Shown here one piece after another: positions 20,970 to 31,019 of a DNA stretch of 64,000 nt (position 1 is its first letter; the number at the start of each line of letters is the position of its first letter). Origin of the DNA: Mycobacterium sp. 155 (lineage in GTDB: Bacteria; Actinomycetota; Actinomycetes; Mycobacteriales; Mycobacteriaceae). Both the position numbers and the translations under genes were made by a program. The notes beneath the pieces were generated by a model. That model was not told where the DNA came from and made no database searches. It saw only the letters and a list, made by a program, of their open reading frames with translations. Location: positions 3,980,478-4,044,477 of the forward strand of contig NZ_KB892705.1 in NCBI RefSeq assembly GCF_000373905.1, given 5' to 3'.

Positions 20970-22926
20970 CGGGAGTCGCTTTCTGACTGGCGTTCTGATC
21001 AGGCTTGCGGATGGCCAGTACGAACGGCCCCACATCCGACAGGTGGAACCGCGGATCGTCGAACAGCGCTGAGTTCAGCTCCACGTGGTAGCGGCGCACA
21101 TTGGGCTGGTTCGGATAGACGTCGGAGGCCAGCCGCAGGGTGTAGGTATCGCCGGCGCCGCGGCGCATGAGAAACACCGTCGGCGCCTTCCAGGGCAGCC
21201 CGTCGAGGGCCTTGATGAACTGGTCGGCGGTGCTCAGTGTGCCCCAGCCCTCGATGGTGGCTGCGCGTTCCTTGAACTGGGCCAGCGGGTTGGCGTAGTG
21301 CGATGTCAGTCCCTGGAAGCCGTAGTACGGGTAGTACGACAGGAAGCTGTAGTCGGCGGTGAGCACCACGGTCTGGTCCCGCGGGACGCCCGTGACCTCA
21401 AGGATCTTGGCGTCGACCTCGCGGTAGTACTGCTCGGCGCCGGGCGGCCTGCGGTCAGCACGTACACCGGTGCCGTCGGTGTCGGTGTAGGCGACGTTGA
21501 TGTCGGGACGCAGCACGTCGGGAATGTCCTGGCTGAACGTGAGCGCGCCGACGGCGCCGATCGTCGCTGCCACGGCGATGACGCGTCGCCGGGTGTCCGG
21601 CTGATAGCGCCGGGCGATCGCGAGCGTCGCCTCGATGAACCCGAACGCCCCCGCAGTGGTCAGCAGCACGGTCAGCATCGACTGCAGCCGGAATGACAGC
21701 AGCGTGGTGCCCACAAGCGTGGTCAGCATCGACAGCAGCGACCAGGCGTAGATCGCGACCACGCCGAAGGCCAGCGCTGCAGCCGTCTGCTCTTCGCGCG
21801 AGTTACGCGCCCGCACCACCAGCCACAGCGTGCCGACCATGCACAGCGCCCCGAGCAGCGTGAAGCTCAGCATCGGGAAGGTCAGTTGCGCGCCGGCGTC
21901 GGGCAGATAATGCTGGGCGGTGCCCTTGTCGGCGGGCCGGCCCTTGGCTGCGGCCAGCAGGTACGGGCCCCAGCTGATCAGGGCGATGAGCCCCGAGATC
22001 GCCGCGATGACGACCAGCCGCAGCAACGGGTCCCAGTGCCTGCGGGCGGCTGCCAGCAGCAGCCCCATGATGGCCAGCGTGAACGCGCAGTAGGCGAACA
22101 GCAGCGTGTAGAACAGGGCGGCCACGCCGAGGAAGATGCCGGTGCCGACGATGGCCGCCCACCCGCCGTTGCGGGTGCCGCCGTCTCCTTCTGTGCTCCT
22201 CGCGTGCGCGTCTCCTTCTGTGCTCCTCGCGTGCGCGCCCAGCCCGGACCAGGCCAGCACCAGTACGGGCGGCAGCAGCACGGTGATGATCGCGGCATAC
22301 GGTTCGGCCGGCGAATAGGCCAGCATGGCGGCGGTACTGGCCGTGGTGACGACCAACGCGTACTCGAACCGGACCATGGCCGCCCACAACACGAGTGCCA
22401 GCGCCGCGGCGACGGTGATGGAGCCGATGGCCCATGGTTTGAACATCTCCCAGGCCGGGGTCCCGGTCCAGGCGGCGATCCGCCCGCCCATCCAGAACCA
22501 GCCCGCCGGGTAGTAGGGCGGCAGCCCGAAGTAGGTCATGTCATGCAGGCCCGCGGTGTCGGTGAGCCGGGTCAGGTACTCGGTGCGGAACTGCTGGTCC
22601 ACCGACACCCCGAACAGGTACAGCTTGGTGGCGCCCAGCGGCATCGCCAGCGTCACCACCGAGAAGGCCGACAGGAAGATCAGCGCGGCAAGGCGGGCCA
22701 GGGTGCGCCATCCGCGCCGCCAGATCAGACCCGACACGAAAAGCCCTGCCAGGCAACCGAACTGGCCCACGGTGGTCAGGGCGTGCAACTGGTTGGAGGT
22801 GTTGTAGGCCGGCCACTGCACCCGGGCGATCGCGGTGATCGCCACGCCGGCAACCACCGAGGCGATCAGGGCGGCGATGACCATCTGGCCGACCACCCTG
22901 GCCGGACCGAGGAGTCCGGCCCGCAT
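20959..22926 (-). CDS. aftA: AftA, galactan-priming arabinofuranosyltransferase
   Basis: A 655-residue polytopic GT-C enzyme that transfers the first arabinofuranosyl residue from decaprenyl-phospho-arabinose to galactan. Numerous hydrophobic helices occupy roughly residues 12-420, and a soluble domain follows (about 440-650). The gene lies between dprE2 (one-base TGATG overlap) and embC, as in other mycobacteria. A cytoplasmic or loop segment contains a perfect 27-bp tandem duplication encoding two copies of ARSTEGD (22184-22237). A family A-like repeat core lies near 21788. Both preserve the frame and may be loop insertions. Confidence 0.93.
   Translation of the reverse strand: MRAGLLGPARVVGQMVIAALIASVVAGVAITAIARVQWPAYNTSNQLHALTTVGQFGCLAGLFVSGLIWRRGWRTLARLAALIFLSAFSVVTLAMPLGATKLYLFGVSVDQQFRTEYLTRLTDTAGLHDMTYFGLPPYYPAGWFWMGGRIAAWTGTPAWEMFKPWAIGSITVAAALALVLWAAMVRFEYALVVTTASTAAMLAYSPAEPYAAIITVLLPPVLVLAWSGLGAHARSTEGDAHARSTEGDGGTRNGGWAAIVGTGIFLGVAALFYTLLFAYCAFTLAIMGLLLAAARRHWDPLLRLVVIAAISGLIALISWGPYLLAAAKGRPADKGTAQHYLPDAGAQLTFPMLSFTLLGALCMVGTLWLVVRARNSREEQTAAALAFGVVAIYAWSLLSMLTTLVGTTLLSFRLQSMLTVLLTTAGAFGFIEATLAIARRYQPDTRRRVIAVAATIGAVGALTFSQDIPDVLRPDINVAYTDTDGTGVRADRRPPGAEQYYREVDAKILEVTGVPRDQTVVLTADYSFLSYYPYYGFQGLTSHYANPLAQFKERAATIEGWGTLSTADQFIKALDGLPWKAPTVFLMRRGAGDTYTLRLASDVYPNQPNVRRYHVELNSALFDDPRFHLSDVGPFVLAIRKPDQNASQKATPDGR
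21788..21802 (-). repeat. Possible family A repeat core inside aftA
   Basis: On the minus strand CTCGCGCGAAGAGCA differs at one base from CTTGCGCGAAGAGCA in pks13. It encodes SREEQ in a loop between membrane helices. The match is short and could be chance. Confidence 0.35.
22184..22237 (-). repeat. Perfect 2 x 27-bp tandem repeat inside aftA (family B)
   Basis: The units 22184-22210 and 22211-22237 are identical and contain the 18-base core TGTGCTCCTCGCGTGCGC. The same core, with the same 27-bp period, occurs twice between the 38120-39316 gene and its neighbour. In aftA the array is read in frame as a duplicated ARSTEGD segment. Confidence 0.95.
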
Positions 22927-23702
22927 CAGATGGGGAGCCGACGGAAGATGGGTCGCGGGATGTGCCGCAACACCATCATCACGTAGCGGAACGCCCCTGG
23001 CGCCCAGACCAGCTCCTTGCCCTTGGCCGAAGCGGTGACCGCCAGGTCGGCGACGTATTCCTTGTCGACGGTCAGCGGGGCTTCCTTGACGTGCGCGCTC
23101 ATCCGCGTGCGCACCTGGCCGGGCCGGATCACCAGTACCCGGACACCGAATTCCCGCAGTGCCTCACCGAGGCCGAGGTAGAAGCCGTCCAGGCCGGCCT
23201 TGGTCGAGCCGTAGACGAAGTTCGAGCGACGCACGCGCTCACCGGCCGCGGAGCTCATCGCGATGATGCGCCCGGAGCCCTGCGCGCGCATCTTCTCGCC
23301 CAACAGCACACCGACCGAAACGGCTGCGGTGTAGTTGATTTCGGCGATCTGCACGGCCTTGCGCTGGTTCTGCCACAGTTCCTCGGCATCCCCGAGCAGC
23401 CCGAACGCCACGATCGCGACGTCTATATCTCTGGGGCCATCGCCTCCGTCGAATGCCTTGTCGATGACCGCGGGATGGCTGGCGGTGTCGACGGCGTCGA
23501 AGTCGATCACCTCGACCTCTTTGGCGCCTGCAGCACGCATCTGGGCCACCGCACCGTCTCGGCCCGGGTCGTCGGGCAGCGCGGCCAGCACGATACGGGC
23601 CGGGGCGTTGCGCAGATAGCGCTCACAGATTGCCAGCCCGATCTCTGAGGTGCCGCCGAGCAGCAGGATCGTCTGGGGGTTACCTACGGCGTCGAACACC
23701 AT
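22926..23702 (-). CDS. dprE2: DprE2, decaprenylphosphoryl-2-keto-ribose reductase
   Basis: A 258-residue short-chain dehydrogenase that reduces the keto intermediate made by DprE1 to decaprenyl-phospho-arabinose. The N-terminal nucleotide-binding motif is [13 protein letters not shown] (residues 13-25), and the catalytic Tyr-x-x-x-Lys is seen in [11 protein letters not shown]. The gene leads the dprE2-aftA-embCAB run. It is separated from dprE1 by furA-katG and starts 132 bases after the katG stop, beyond a hairpin, so it probably has its own promoter. Confidence 0.94.
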   Translation of the reverse strand: MVFDAVGNPQTILLLGGTSEIGLAICERYLRNAPARIVLAALPDDPGRDGAVAQMRAAGAKEVEVIDFDAVDTASHPAVIDKAFDGGDGPRDIDVAIVAFGLLGDAEELWQNQRKAVQIAEINYTAAVSVGVLLGEKMRAQGSGRIIAMSSAAGERVRRSNFVYGSTKAGLDGFYLGLGEALREFGVRVLVIRPGQVRTRMSAHVKEAPLTVDKEYVADLAVTASAKGKELVWAPGAFRYVMMVLRHIPRPIFRRLPI

Positions 23703-23773
23703 CTAACGCAGCTCCAAGCCTCGGGGGACATCGTGACGAGGGTACCGTGCGGCCTTCTTCCCACGGCCGAACG

Positions 23774-23814
23774 CCGAACGCCCAGGCGGCCGCGAGGCCG
23801 ACCTGGGCGTTCGG
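23774..23814 (-). terminator. Terminator hairpin of katG
   Basis: The perfect 13-bp arms CCGAACGCCCAGG (23774-23786) and its complement (23802-23814) enclose a GC-rich 15-base loop. The hairpin starts 20 bases after the katG stop on the minus strand, between katG and dprE2. There is no U run, as is common in mycobacteria. Confidence 0.75.
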
Positions 23815-23834
23815 GTACTTCGGTTACTTGCCGA

Positions 23835-26036
23835 TCAGACCTCGAGGTCGAACCGGTCGTTGTCCATCACCTTGGTCCACGCCGCGACGAAGTCCTTGAC
23901 GAACTTCTCGCGTGCGTCGTCCTGGGCGTACACCTCGGCCAGTGCCCGCAGCTGCGAGTTGGAGCCGAACAGCAGGTCCACCCGGCTGGCGGTCCACTTC
24001 GGCGTGCCGGTGGCCCGGTCGGTGCCGACGTAGGTGCCGTCGTCGGCCGGTGCCGGCGCCCACTTGGTGCCCATGTCGGTGAGGTTGACGAAGAAGTCGT
24101 TGGTCAGCTGACCCTTCTTGTTCGTCAACACGCCGACATCTGAGCCGCCGTGGTTGGCGCCGAGCACCCGCAGACCGCCGACCAGCACGGCCATCTCGGG
24201 AGCCGTCAGACCGAGCAGGTTGGCCCGGTCGATCAGCCGGTACTCGGACGGCAGGGTGTCGCCCTTGCCCACGTAGTTGCGGAAACCGTCGCCCTTGGGC
24301 TCCAGGTAGGCGAAGGACTCGATGTCCGTCTGGTCCTGGCTGGCATCGCCGCGACCCGAGGTGAACGGCACCGCGACATCGAAGCCGGCATCCTTGATCG
24401 CCTTCTCCAGGCCGACGACGCCGCCGAGGACCACCAGGTCGGCGAAGGACACGCCAGTGTTGGACGCCTGCTGGATCTCCTCGAGCTTGCGGATCACCTG
24501 GGCCAGCTCGTCGGGCTCGTTGACCTCCCAGCCGAGCTGCGGCTGCAGCCGGATCCGGCCGCCGTTGGCACCGCCACGCATGTCGCTGGAGCGGTACGAC
24601 GCGGCCGCCTTCCATGCGGTGTCCACCAACTGCTGGACGCTCAGACCCGACTCCGCGATGGCCGTCTTGAGCGCGGCGACATCCGCGGCGGACAGCGTCT
24701 TACCGGCAGGCACGATGTCCTGCCACAGCCAGGTCTCCTTCGGCGCCAGCGGTCCGAGGTAGCGCGCCACCGGTCCCATGTCACGGTGCAACAACTTGAA
24801 CCAGGCCTTGGCGTACTCCTCGGCCAGTTCCTCCGGGTGATCCAGCCACCGGCGGGTGATTTCGCCGTAGATCGGGTCCATCCGCATCGACAGGTCTGTG
24901 GTCAGCATCGACGGGTGGGTCTTGCCCTTACCCTGTGCCATCGGCACCGAGTTAGCCCAGCCGTTGTCCTTGGGACGCCACTGATTGGCGCCCGCGGGGC
25001 TCTTGAACAGCTCCCACTCGTTGCTGTAGAGGATCTCCAGGAACGAGTTGTCCCACTTGGTGGGGGTGTGGGTCCAGGTCACCTCGAGGCCGCTGCTGAC
25101 GGTGTCGTTGCCGACGCCCGGGTTGGCCCAGCCGAGGCCCATCTGCTCCAGCGGGGCGGCTTCGGGCTCCACGCCGTTCTCGATGTCGGTGGCACCGTGG
25201 GTCTTGCCGAAGGTGTGACCGCCGACGATCAGTGCGGCGGTCTCGATGTCGTTCATCGCCATCCGGCCGAAGGTCTCGCGGATGTCGATGGCCGCGGCAA
25301 CGGGATCCGGCTTGCCTTCGGGGCCTTCGGGGTTGACGTAGATCAGACCCATGTGGCTGGCGGCCAGCGGGTTTTCCAGCTTGGTGCGGTCAGTGCCGGC
25401 GTAACGATCCTGCGAACCCAGCCATTCGTGCTCGGCGCCCCAGTAGATGTCCTCCTCGGGCTCCCAGAAGTCCGGGCGACCGAAGGCGAAGCCGGCCGTC
25501 TTGAAGCCCATGTGCTCCATGGCGCGGTTGCCGGCGTAGACGATCAGGTCGGCCCACGAGATCTTCTTGCCGTACTTCTTCTTCAGCGGCCACAGCAGAC
25601 GGCGGGCCTTGTCCAGGCTGACGTTGTCGGGCCAGCTGTTCAGCGGAGCGAAGCGCTGCATACCGCGTCCGCCGCCACCGCGGCCGTCCTCGACTCGGTA
25701 GGTGCCCGCGGCGTGCCACGACATGCGGACGAACAGCGGGCCGTAGTGCCCGAAGTCGGCAGGCCACCAGTCCTGAGAATTCGTCAGCAGCTCGTCGAAA
25801 TCGCGCTCGAAGGCCTCGAAATCGAGGGTCTTGACGGCTTCCCGATAGTCGTAGCCCTCGTCCGTCGGGTCGACGGCGGGGGGATTCTTTTGCAGGATCT
25901 TGAGATTCACCGCATTGGGCCACCAGTCGCGGTTGCTACCGCCCTCGACGGGAGGCTTGATCCGCATGGGACAACCGCTTTCGGCGGGTTCGGTCTGAGC
26001 TTCGCCGATGGGGGGGTGAGTTTCGGTCTCGGCCAT
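23835..26036 (-). CDS. katG: KatG, catalase-peroxidase
   Basis: A 733-residue bifunctional haem enzyme that destroys peroxides and, in M. tuberculosis, activates isoniazid. Numbering matches M. tuberculosis KatG exactly at the positions checked: Trp107-His108 in [10 protein letters not shown] (codon 25715-25713 for His108), and Ser315 in SSGLEV (codon 25094-25092). The proximal histidine motif [11 protein letters not shown] and the [11 protein letters not shown] segment holding the adduct tyrosine are also present, so it should be active. AAAGGA lies seven bases before the ATG. It follows furA by 38 bases and is probably co-transcribed under FurA control. Confidence 0.97.
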   Translation of the reverse strand: MAETETHPPIGEAQTEPAESGCPMRIKPPVEGGSNRDWWPNAVNLKILQKNPPAVDPTDEGYDYREAVKTLDFEAFERDFDELLTNSQDWWPADFGHYGPLFVRMSWHAAGTYRVEDGRGGGGRGMQRFAPLNSWPDNVSLDKARRLLWPLKKKYGKKISWADLIVYAGNRAMEHMGFKTAGFAFGRPDFWEPEEDIYWGAEHEWLGSQDRYAGTDRTKLENPLAASHMGLIYVNPEGPEGKPDPVAAAIDIRETFGRMAMNDIETAALIVGGHTFGKTHGATDIENGVEPEAAPLEQMGLGWANPGVGNDTVSSGLEVTWTHTPTKWDNSFLEILYSNEWELFKSPAGANQWRPKDNGWANSVPMAQGKGKTHPSMLTTDLSMRMDPIYGEITRRWLDHPEELAEEYAKAWFKLLHRDMGPVARYLGPLAPKETWLWQDIVPAGKTLSAADVAALKTAIAESGLSVQQLVDTAWKAAASYRSSDMRGGANGGRIRLQPQLGWEVNEPDELAQVIRKLEEIQQASNTGVSFADLVVLGGVVGLEKAIKDAGFDVAVPFTSGRGDASQDQTDIESFAYLEPKGDGFRNYVGKGDTLPSEYRLIDRANLLGLTAPEMAVLVGGLRVLGANHGGSDVGVLTNKKGQLTNDFFVNLTDMGTKWAPAPADDGTYVGTDRATGTPKWTASRVDLLFGSNSQLRALAEVYAQDDAREKFVKDFVAAWTKVMDNDRFDLEV

Positions 26037-26074
26037 GACAAATCCTTTCCGGGCTGGGGTGGGCTGTTTGTGAG

Positions 26075-26506
26075 TTATCTACTTGGAGCAGTGGAACATT
26101 CGGGGCAAGTGCCCCAGTAGATGACCTCGGCCTCGTCGATCTCGAAGCCATGGTCTTCTGACGCGGTCAGGCAGGGGGCTACGCCGACCGCACAATCGAT
26201 GTCGGCGATGGCGCCACACGAGCGGCACACGATGTGGTGATGGTTGTCGCCGATCCGTGACTCGTAACGGGCTACGGATCCGGAGGGCTGGATCCGTCGC
26301 ACCAGGCGCGCCGCGGTCAACGCGTGCAGCGAGTCGTAGACGGCTTGGTGTGACACCTCGGGCAGCTCTTCACGCACGGCGCGGATGATCGAATCCGTGT
26401 CGGCGTGAGGATGTGCATGCACCGCCGTAAGCACTGCCACCCTGGGGCGGGTCACTCGCATGCCGGCGGTCCGCAGCACTCGCTGGAGGTCCGCAGTCGT
26501 CGCCAC
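26075..26506 (-). CDS. furA: FurA, Fur-family repressor of katG
   Basis: A 143-residue Fur-family metalloregulator with an N-terminal winged helix ([21 protein letters not shown]-recognition region [12 protein letters not shown]). A C-terminal metal-binding half follows with HHHIVCRSC and a second CPEC pair. It represses its own promoter and katG and is relieved by oxidation. I place the start at the GTG at 26506 because a promoter -10 element ends seven bases upstream and no ribosome binding site exists, giving a leaderless message as known for furA. A longer TTG start at 26542 would fall on the -35 box. Confidence 0.9.
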   Translation of the reverse strand: MATTADLQRVLRTAGMRVTRPRVAVLTAVHAHPHADTDSIIRAVREELPEVSHQAVYDSLHALTAARLVRRIQPSGSVARYESRIGDNHHHIVCRSCGAIADIDCAVGVAPCLTASEDHGFEIDEAEVIYWGTCPECSTAPSR

Positions 26507-26542
26507 GCCCTGAAGTCTCGTCCCTTTTCTGGAATTAGTCAA
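26507..26542 (-). promoter_or_regulatory. furA promoter and FurA operator
   Basis: On the minus strand TTGACT (26542-26537), a 17-base spacer and GAGACT (26519-26514) precede the GTG by seven bases. The AT-rich stretch TTGACTAATTCCAGAAAAGG overlapping the -35 box closely resembles the FurA-protected sequence I recall for the M. tuberculosis furA promoter. This predicts autoregulation of furA-katG. Confidence 0.8.
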
Positions 26543-26588
26543 GAAAAAGTTCTCGGCTACTCCCGCCGCCCGTTCCGGCGTATCCGGA

Positions 26589-27974
26589 CTACAGAAGTTC
26601 CAGTCGGCGCGCCATGTCGGAGGCGAACACCCCGTCCGGATCTACCTTGCGCCGCACCGCAATCCACTCGTCGATGCGCGGGTACATGGCATGGAACGTC
26701 TGGGCCGTCGTGCGCGAATCCTTGGCGGTGTAGAGCCGCCCACCGAACTCCAGTACCCGGCGATCCAGGTCGGTGAGGAACTCACCGACACCCGGCTTGA
26801 CGGGGAAGTCGACACACACGTTCCAGCCGGGGATCGGGAAGCTCAGCGGCGCCTGATTGCCCTTGCCGAACAGCTTGAACACGTTGAGGAATGAGTAGTG
26901 TCCGGAGCGCTGGATGTCGTAGATGATGCCCTTGAACTCCTCCACGGCCTCCGTGGGGACCACGAACTGGTATTGCGCGAAACCGGCCGGACCATAGGCG
27001 CGGTTCCACTCACCGAACATGTCCAGCGGGTGATAGAACTGCGTCAGGTTCTGCACCTTGTCGCGGTAGGTGCCCGATTTGCGGTACCAGACTTCGCCGA
27101 TCGGGCCGAAGGTGTACTTGCTCACCAACATCCCGTTCGGAACGATGTCGGGAATCGTAAGCAATTGCGGCGCATCGAATTTCAGCGGATTCTTCTGCAG
27201 CTTCTTGGGCAGCTGGTCGACTTTGGCCAGCGACCCGCGGGAGATGGCGGCGCGGCCCAGCTTCGGTGGGGCGCTGATGGCGTCGAACCAGGCCGATGAG
27301 TACGTGTAGTCGTCCTCGCTGCCGTCGCTGTGGAAGGCGATGGTCTCGTCGAGGGTGTGCGTGACGTCGCCGTCGGCGATGAAATACGCGGTCTCCGTCG
27401 GCGTCATCTCGATGGTGGCGCGCAGGACGATGCCGGTCAGCCCGTTGCCGCCGACCGTCGCCCAGAACAGTTCGGCCTCCGGGCCGTCCGGCGTGAGCTT
27501 GCGCACCTCGCCGTTGGCGGTCAGCAGATCCATGCTGCGGACGTGATTGCCGAAGCTTCCCGCGCTGTGGTGATTCTTGCCGTGGATATCGCAGCCGATT
27601 GCCCCGCCGATGGTGACCTGCCGGGTACCCGGCAGCACCGGGACCCACAGCCCGAACGGCAGCGCCGCCTTCATCAGCTGATCGAGGTTGACCCCGGCGT
27701 CCACGTCGACGATCCGGGTTTCCGCATCGATCGAATGGATCCGGTTGAGCGCGGGCATGTCGATGACCAGGCCGCCGCCGTTCTGCGCGTTGTCGCCGTA
27801 GGAGCGCCCCAGACCGCGTGCGATCACACCGCGTCCGCCCTGCTCGGCGGCCCGCGCGACAGCCTTGGCGATGACCTCGGGATCAGGTGTGGAGAGCACC
27901 TGCGCGACGGTCGGTGCGGTGCGGCCCCAGCCCATCAGGCGCTTGTCCGTGGTCGGGAAATCGGTGGTCGACAT
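26589..27974 (-). CDS. dprE1: DprE1, decaprenylphosphoryl-ribose oxidase (benzothiazinone target)
   Basis: A 461-residue FAD-dependent oxidase that converts decaprenyl-phospho-ribose to the 2-keto intermediate at the membrane or periplasmic face. The FAD-binding PCMH motifs [12 protein letters not shown] (near residue 56) and [16 protein letters not shown] (near 126) are present. The cysteine attacked by benzothiazinones is Cys387 in GWNVCVDFP (codon 26816-26814), the same number as in M. tuberculosis, predicting sensitivity. TACCCT lies eight bases before the ATG and no ribosome binding site is seen, so the transcript may be leaderless. It follows the GtrA gene by 32 bases. Confidence 0.96.
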   Translation of the reverse strand: MSTTDFPTTDKRLMGWGRTAPTVAQVLSTPDPEVIAKAVARAAEQGGRGVIARGLGRSYGDNAQNGGGLVIDMPALNRIHSIDAETRIVDVDAGVNLDQLMKAALPFGLWVPVLPGTRQVTIGGAIGCDIHGKNHHSAGSFGNHVRSMDLLTANGEVRKLTPDGPEAELFWATVGGNGLTGIVLRATIEMTPTETAYFIADGDVTHTLDETIAFHSDGSEDDYTYSSAWFDAISAPPKLGRAAISRGSLAKVDQLPKKLQKNPLKFDAPQLLTIPDIVPNGMLVSKYTFGPIGEVWYRKSGTYRDKVQNLTQFYHPLDMFGEWNRAYGPAGFAQYQFVVPTEAVEEFKGIIYDIQRSGHYSFLNVFKLFGKGNQAPLSFPIPGWNVCVDFPVKPGVGEFLTDLDRRVLEFGGRLYTAKDSRTTAQTFHAMYPRIDEWIAVRRKVDPDGVFASDMARRLELL

Positions 27975-28006
27975 CGCTAAGGAGGGTACCGCGCCGCGGC
28001 GGCCAC

Positions 28007-28429
28007 TCAGTGCAGGCGGAAGATGACCGCCCGCTGCACGATGAAGTTGATGACGGTCGCGGTGCCCTGGGCGATGACGAAGGCAACGACCACGGCCATC
28101 GGCGTGTAGTTCAGCAGATGCAGGAACAGGTGATTGAGGCCGACCTGGACGACGAAAGTGACGAGGTAGAGCACCCAGACCGCGATCAGCCGGGCCGTGC
28201 TCGGCGGCGCCTGGAACGTCCAGCGCCGGTTCAGCAGGTAGGCGGTGGTGGTACCGGCCACGAAGCTGATCATCTTGGACGGATCAGGAGGCAGCCCGAA
28301 GGCCTTGTAGAGCAGCACGTACAGGCCGAAGTCGACGATCGCGGAGAACCCGCCGGTGACGATGAACCGGAACACCTGGGTTTTGAGGCTCAGGCGTTGG
28401 GTCGGCGACATGACGGGTTCGGCCACCAC
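28007..28429 (-). CDS. GtrA-family membrane protein (Rv3789-like)
   Basis: A 140-residue protein with four predicted membrane helices (about residues 18-40, 45-65, 80-102 and 110-132) and the GtrA pattern [19 protein letters not shown] near the N-terminus. The M. tuberculosis counterpart Rv3789, next to dprE1, has been proposed to help move decaprenyl-phospho-arabinose or to anchor AftA; which is correct is unsettled. The GTG at 28429 is the likely start, and an ATG six codons later is an alternative. It is divergent from the next gene with only 30 bases between starts. Confidence 0.88.
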   Translation of the reverse strand: MVAEPVMSPTQRLSLKTQVFRFIVTGGFSAIVDFGLYVLLYKAFGLPPDPSKMISFVAGTTTAYLLNRRWTFQAPPSTARLIAVWVLYLVTFVVQVGLNHLFLHLLNYTPMAVVVAFVIAQGTATVINFIVQRAVIFRLH

Positions 28430-28459
28430 GGCAGCTTAGCGAGCGCCTACGGTTCAGAC

Positions 28460-29086
28460 GTGTTGCAGACGGTCCTCAACTACGGCGGTATCGCGGTTTT
28501 CGCCTCGTCGGGGGCGATGGTCGCGATCCGCAAAGGCTTCGATTTGTTCGGCATCGCGGCGCTGGGTGTGCTGACGGCAGTCAGCGGCGGTGTGCTGCGT
28601 GACCTGTTCCTCGACGTCACCCCGCCGACGTCGATCCAGCACTGGCCCAACGTCACGGTCGCCGTGGTCGCGACGGCGGTGGCGACGGCGACGGCCCGGA
28701 TCTTCATCCGAATGCGGCGGATCGTGCTCACCCTCGACGCCGTCGGGATGGGTTTCTTCGCGACGTCGGGTGCGGCCTTCGCCACCGACCATGGGGCGAC
28801 CTGGTTCGCGGCCGTACTGATCGGTGTCACCACCGCGATCGGCGGCGGCATCGTCCGCGATGTGCTGGTCCGCGAGATCCCGTTACTGATGGGGCAGGAC
28901 GATCTGTATGCGGTTCCGGCAATGATCGGTGCGACGACCTATGCCGTCATCGACTACTTCGGCCCGCAGTGGATCGGTCTGGTGGCCGGCACGGTGTTGG
29001 CCACCGCGTTGCGGCTGGCCGGTCTGGCCTTCCACTGGCGGCTGCCCACCGGCCCGCGCGACCTCTTCGTCGGCGGGGATTCCTAG
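28460..29086 (+). CDS. TRIC/UPF0126 family membrane protein
   Basis: A 208-residue membrane protein made of two repeated three-helix units, each containing a glycine-rich kinked helix (FASSGAMVAIRKGFDLFG near residue 14; FATSGAAFATDHGATWF near 98) and a GGxxRDxL motif (SGGVLRDLFL, GGGIVRDVLV). This is the pattern of TRIC-type cation channels and YicG proteins. The start is the GTG at 28460, preceded six bases upstream by TACGGT, giving the usual family length. A longer upstream reading frame only reads antisense to the GtrA gene. Confidence 0.85.
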   Translation: MLQTVLNYGGIAVFASSGAMVAIRKGFDLFGIAALGVLTAVSGGVLRDLFLDVTPPTSIQHWPNVTVAVVATAVATATARIFIRMRRIVLTLDAVGMGFFATSGAAFATDHGATWFAAVLIGVTTAIGGGIVRDVLVREIPLLMGQDDLYAVPAMIGATTYAVIDYFGPQWIGLVAGTVLATALRLAGLAFHWRLPTGPRDLFVGGDS

Positions 29087-29221
29087 CGCTGCGCCCACGC
29101 CACAGCAGCTCCGCGGCGCTGATCCACGCGGCCCGGTATCGACCAGGCGTATTCATCCCCTGGAGTTGCCCTCTTCGTGGACGATTGGTGGACCAGAGTC
29201 ACCATGGTCCGGGAGGTCACC

Positions 29222-30964
29222 ATGTCCACCGTTTCGGGAACCCAGCCCGGCCAGCGCCAACTCAACGGCCCTCAGACCACCGGTCGCAACTACCGCAACC
29301 TCAGCGAACCGCGGTACGGCACCCGCCACGACCTCGACGTCGCGGTCGAGGTGCGGGACGGCACCACACTGCTCGCCGACGTGCACCGGCCCGACGCAGA
29401 CGGCCGATTCCCCGCTCTGATCGCGGCATCGCCCTATCCACGCCAGATCCAAGATCTCGGGGCGCCCGCCGGTTTCATCGAGGCGGGCGCCACGGATTTC
29501 TGGGTGCCGCGCGGCTACGTCCATGTCATCGCGAACGTGCGCGGCACCGGGGGATCCGGCGGTACGTTCGGGTTCTTCGACTCCGCGGAACGCCGCGACA
29601 TGCACGACCTCGTCGAGTGGGCGGCCGCCCAGCCGTGGTGTGACGGCAACGTCGGCATGATCGGGATCAGCTACTTCGCCATGACCCAACTCCAAGCCGC
29701 TGTCGAGCGGCCGCCGCATCTCAAAGCAGTCTTCCCGGTGGCCGTCACTGCCGACCTGTACGAGGCCGCGATGCACCATGGCCTTTGCAGCGCTTCGTTC
29801 GTGACGCCGTTTCTGTCGATGCTGGGCCTTACCGCCGAGCGCAGCGACCATGTGTGGCGGAGCCCACTGCTCGGCGGGCTCCGGCACCTCCTGACCACCC
29901 CGCGCATCCACCACAAGTTCGCCACGATGAACGGCGAGGCCGCGGTCACGATGATGCACGCGATGCTCAAACTGCCGCATGAGCCGCATCCGTGGGACGA
30001 TCTGTGGCTCGACGTCGTCGTCAAACATCCCACCCGCGACGAGTGGTGGGAGGAGCGAAATCTCATACCGCTGCTCGAAACCGTCGACATACCGGTCTAT
30101 CTCGGCTGTGACTGGGAGAATGCCCCATTGCACCTGCCGTCGACCTTCGCCACGTGGCAGGCGTTGTCCAACAGCCCGGCGGTCAGGATCGGCATGCTCG
30201 GTGAGTTCGGCCTGACCTGGCCGTGGGAGAGCCTGCACGTCGAGGCGCTTGCCTGGTACGACCACTGGCTCAAGGGCCGCGACACCGGCATCGTCGACGG
30301 ACCGGCGGTCCGGTACTACCTACCGGGAGCCGACGAATGGAACACGTCCCCGTCGTGGCCGCCCGACTGCGAGCACCGGGAGTTGGCGCTGCGCGCCGAC
30401 GGCACGCTTGCCGAGGACGAAGGTGCCTCGGGTGCCCGCGAGTTCATGGTTCTCGGCGGTGGTCTGGGACGGGCCCGGAGCAGTCCCATCGACCCGCCGG
30501 CGTCGCTGTCGTGGACCGGTGCACCGCTGGGCGCCGCGATCGACGTCGTCGGCGCCATCGAGCTGAGGCTGTTGGCCTCGGCCACCGCTGCCGACACCGC
30601 CTGGATCGCGACGCTGCAGGACGTCGCACCCGACGGCAGCGTCGAAGACGTCACCGCGGGATGGTTACGCGCCAGCCTGCGCGAGGTCGACGAAGCGGCC
30701 AGCCTGCCTGGTGCACCCGTGCTGCCCTGTCGGACGCCGGTCGCGGTGCCGATCGGGGAAGCCGTCACGTATCGAATCCCCCTGGTGCCCAATGCTCGTC
30801 GCTTCAAGACTGGTCATCGCATCCGGCTGGTGCTGACCGGTGACGACCAAGACCCAGACACACCGGCGATCATGAACTTCCGGCACGCGAGCGTCGGCAC
30901 CAGCAGTCTGAACACTGTGCGATCGTCGTCGCGCCTGCTGCTGCCGGTGTTGGCCACACGCTGA
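29222..30964 (+). CDS. CocE/NonD-family alpha/beta hydrolase (peptidase S15-like)
   Basis: A 580-residue hydrolase of the X-Pro dipeptidyl-peptidase/cocaine esterase superfamily. The N-terminal hydrolase domain starts at VEVRDGTTLLADVHRP (near residue 42). It contains NVRGTGGSGG, the acid-nucleophile region, and the nucleophile Ser150 in GISYFA. Here the usual second Gly of GxSYxG is replaced. The C-terminal part (about 390-575) is the jelly-roll domain. The natural substrate, probably an ester or amide, is unknown. The start at 29222 has GGGAGG five bases upstream. No signal peptide is seen. Confidence 0.85.
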   Translation: MSTVSGTQPGQRQLNGPQTTGRNYRNLSEPRYGTRHDLDVAVEVRDGTTLLADVHRPDADGRFPALIAASPYPRQIQDLGAPAGFIEAGATDFWVPRGYVHVIANVRGTGGSGGTFGFFDSAERRDMHDLVEWAAAQPWCDGNVGMIGISYFAMTQLQAAVERPPHLKAVFPVAVTADLYEAAMHHGLCSASFVTPFLSMLGLTAERSDHVWRSPLLGGLRHLLTTPRIHHKFATMNGEAAVTMMHAMLKLPHEPHPWDDLWLDVVVKHPTRDEWWEERNLIPLLETVDIPVYLGCDWENAPLHLPSTFATWQALSNSPAVRIGMLGEFGLTWPWESLHVEALAWYDHWLKGRDTGIVDGPAVRYYLPGADEWNTSPSWPPDCEHRELALRADGTLAEDEGASGAREFMVLGGGLGRARSSPIDPPASLSWTGAPLGAAIDVVGAIELRLLASATAADTAWIATLQDVAPDGSVEDVTAGWLRASLREVDEAASLPGAPVLPCRTPVAVPIGEAVTYRIPLVPNARRFKTGHRIRLVLTGDDQDPDTPAIMNFRHASVGTSSLNTVRSSSRLLLPVLATR

Positions 30965-31019
30965 CAGGACCGGCCGCTGGGTTGGCGTGCAGGCTGCTGT
31001 CGCCTAACGCTGGGCGCCC

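Noticed and set aside
24150..26120. A 656-codon frame antisense to katG
   Set aside because: It mirrors the katG codon pattern, has no ribosome binding site and no recognisable domain.
26507..26542. An N-terminal extension of furA from a TTG at 26542
   Set aside because: The extension covers the promoter -35 and -10 boxes and the FurA-type operator. The GTG at 26506 fits a leaderless start.
27887..28459. An extension of the TRIC-like protein by about 190 residues upstream
   Set aside because: It reads antisense through dprE1 and the GtrA gene. The family has about 205-215 residues, matching a start at 28460.
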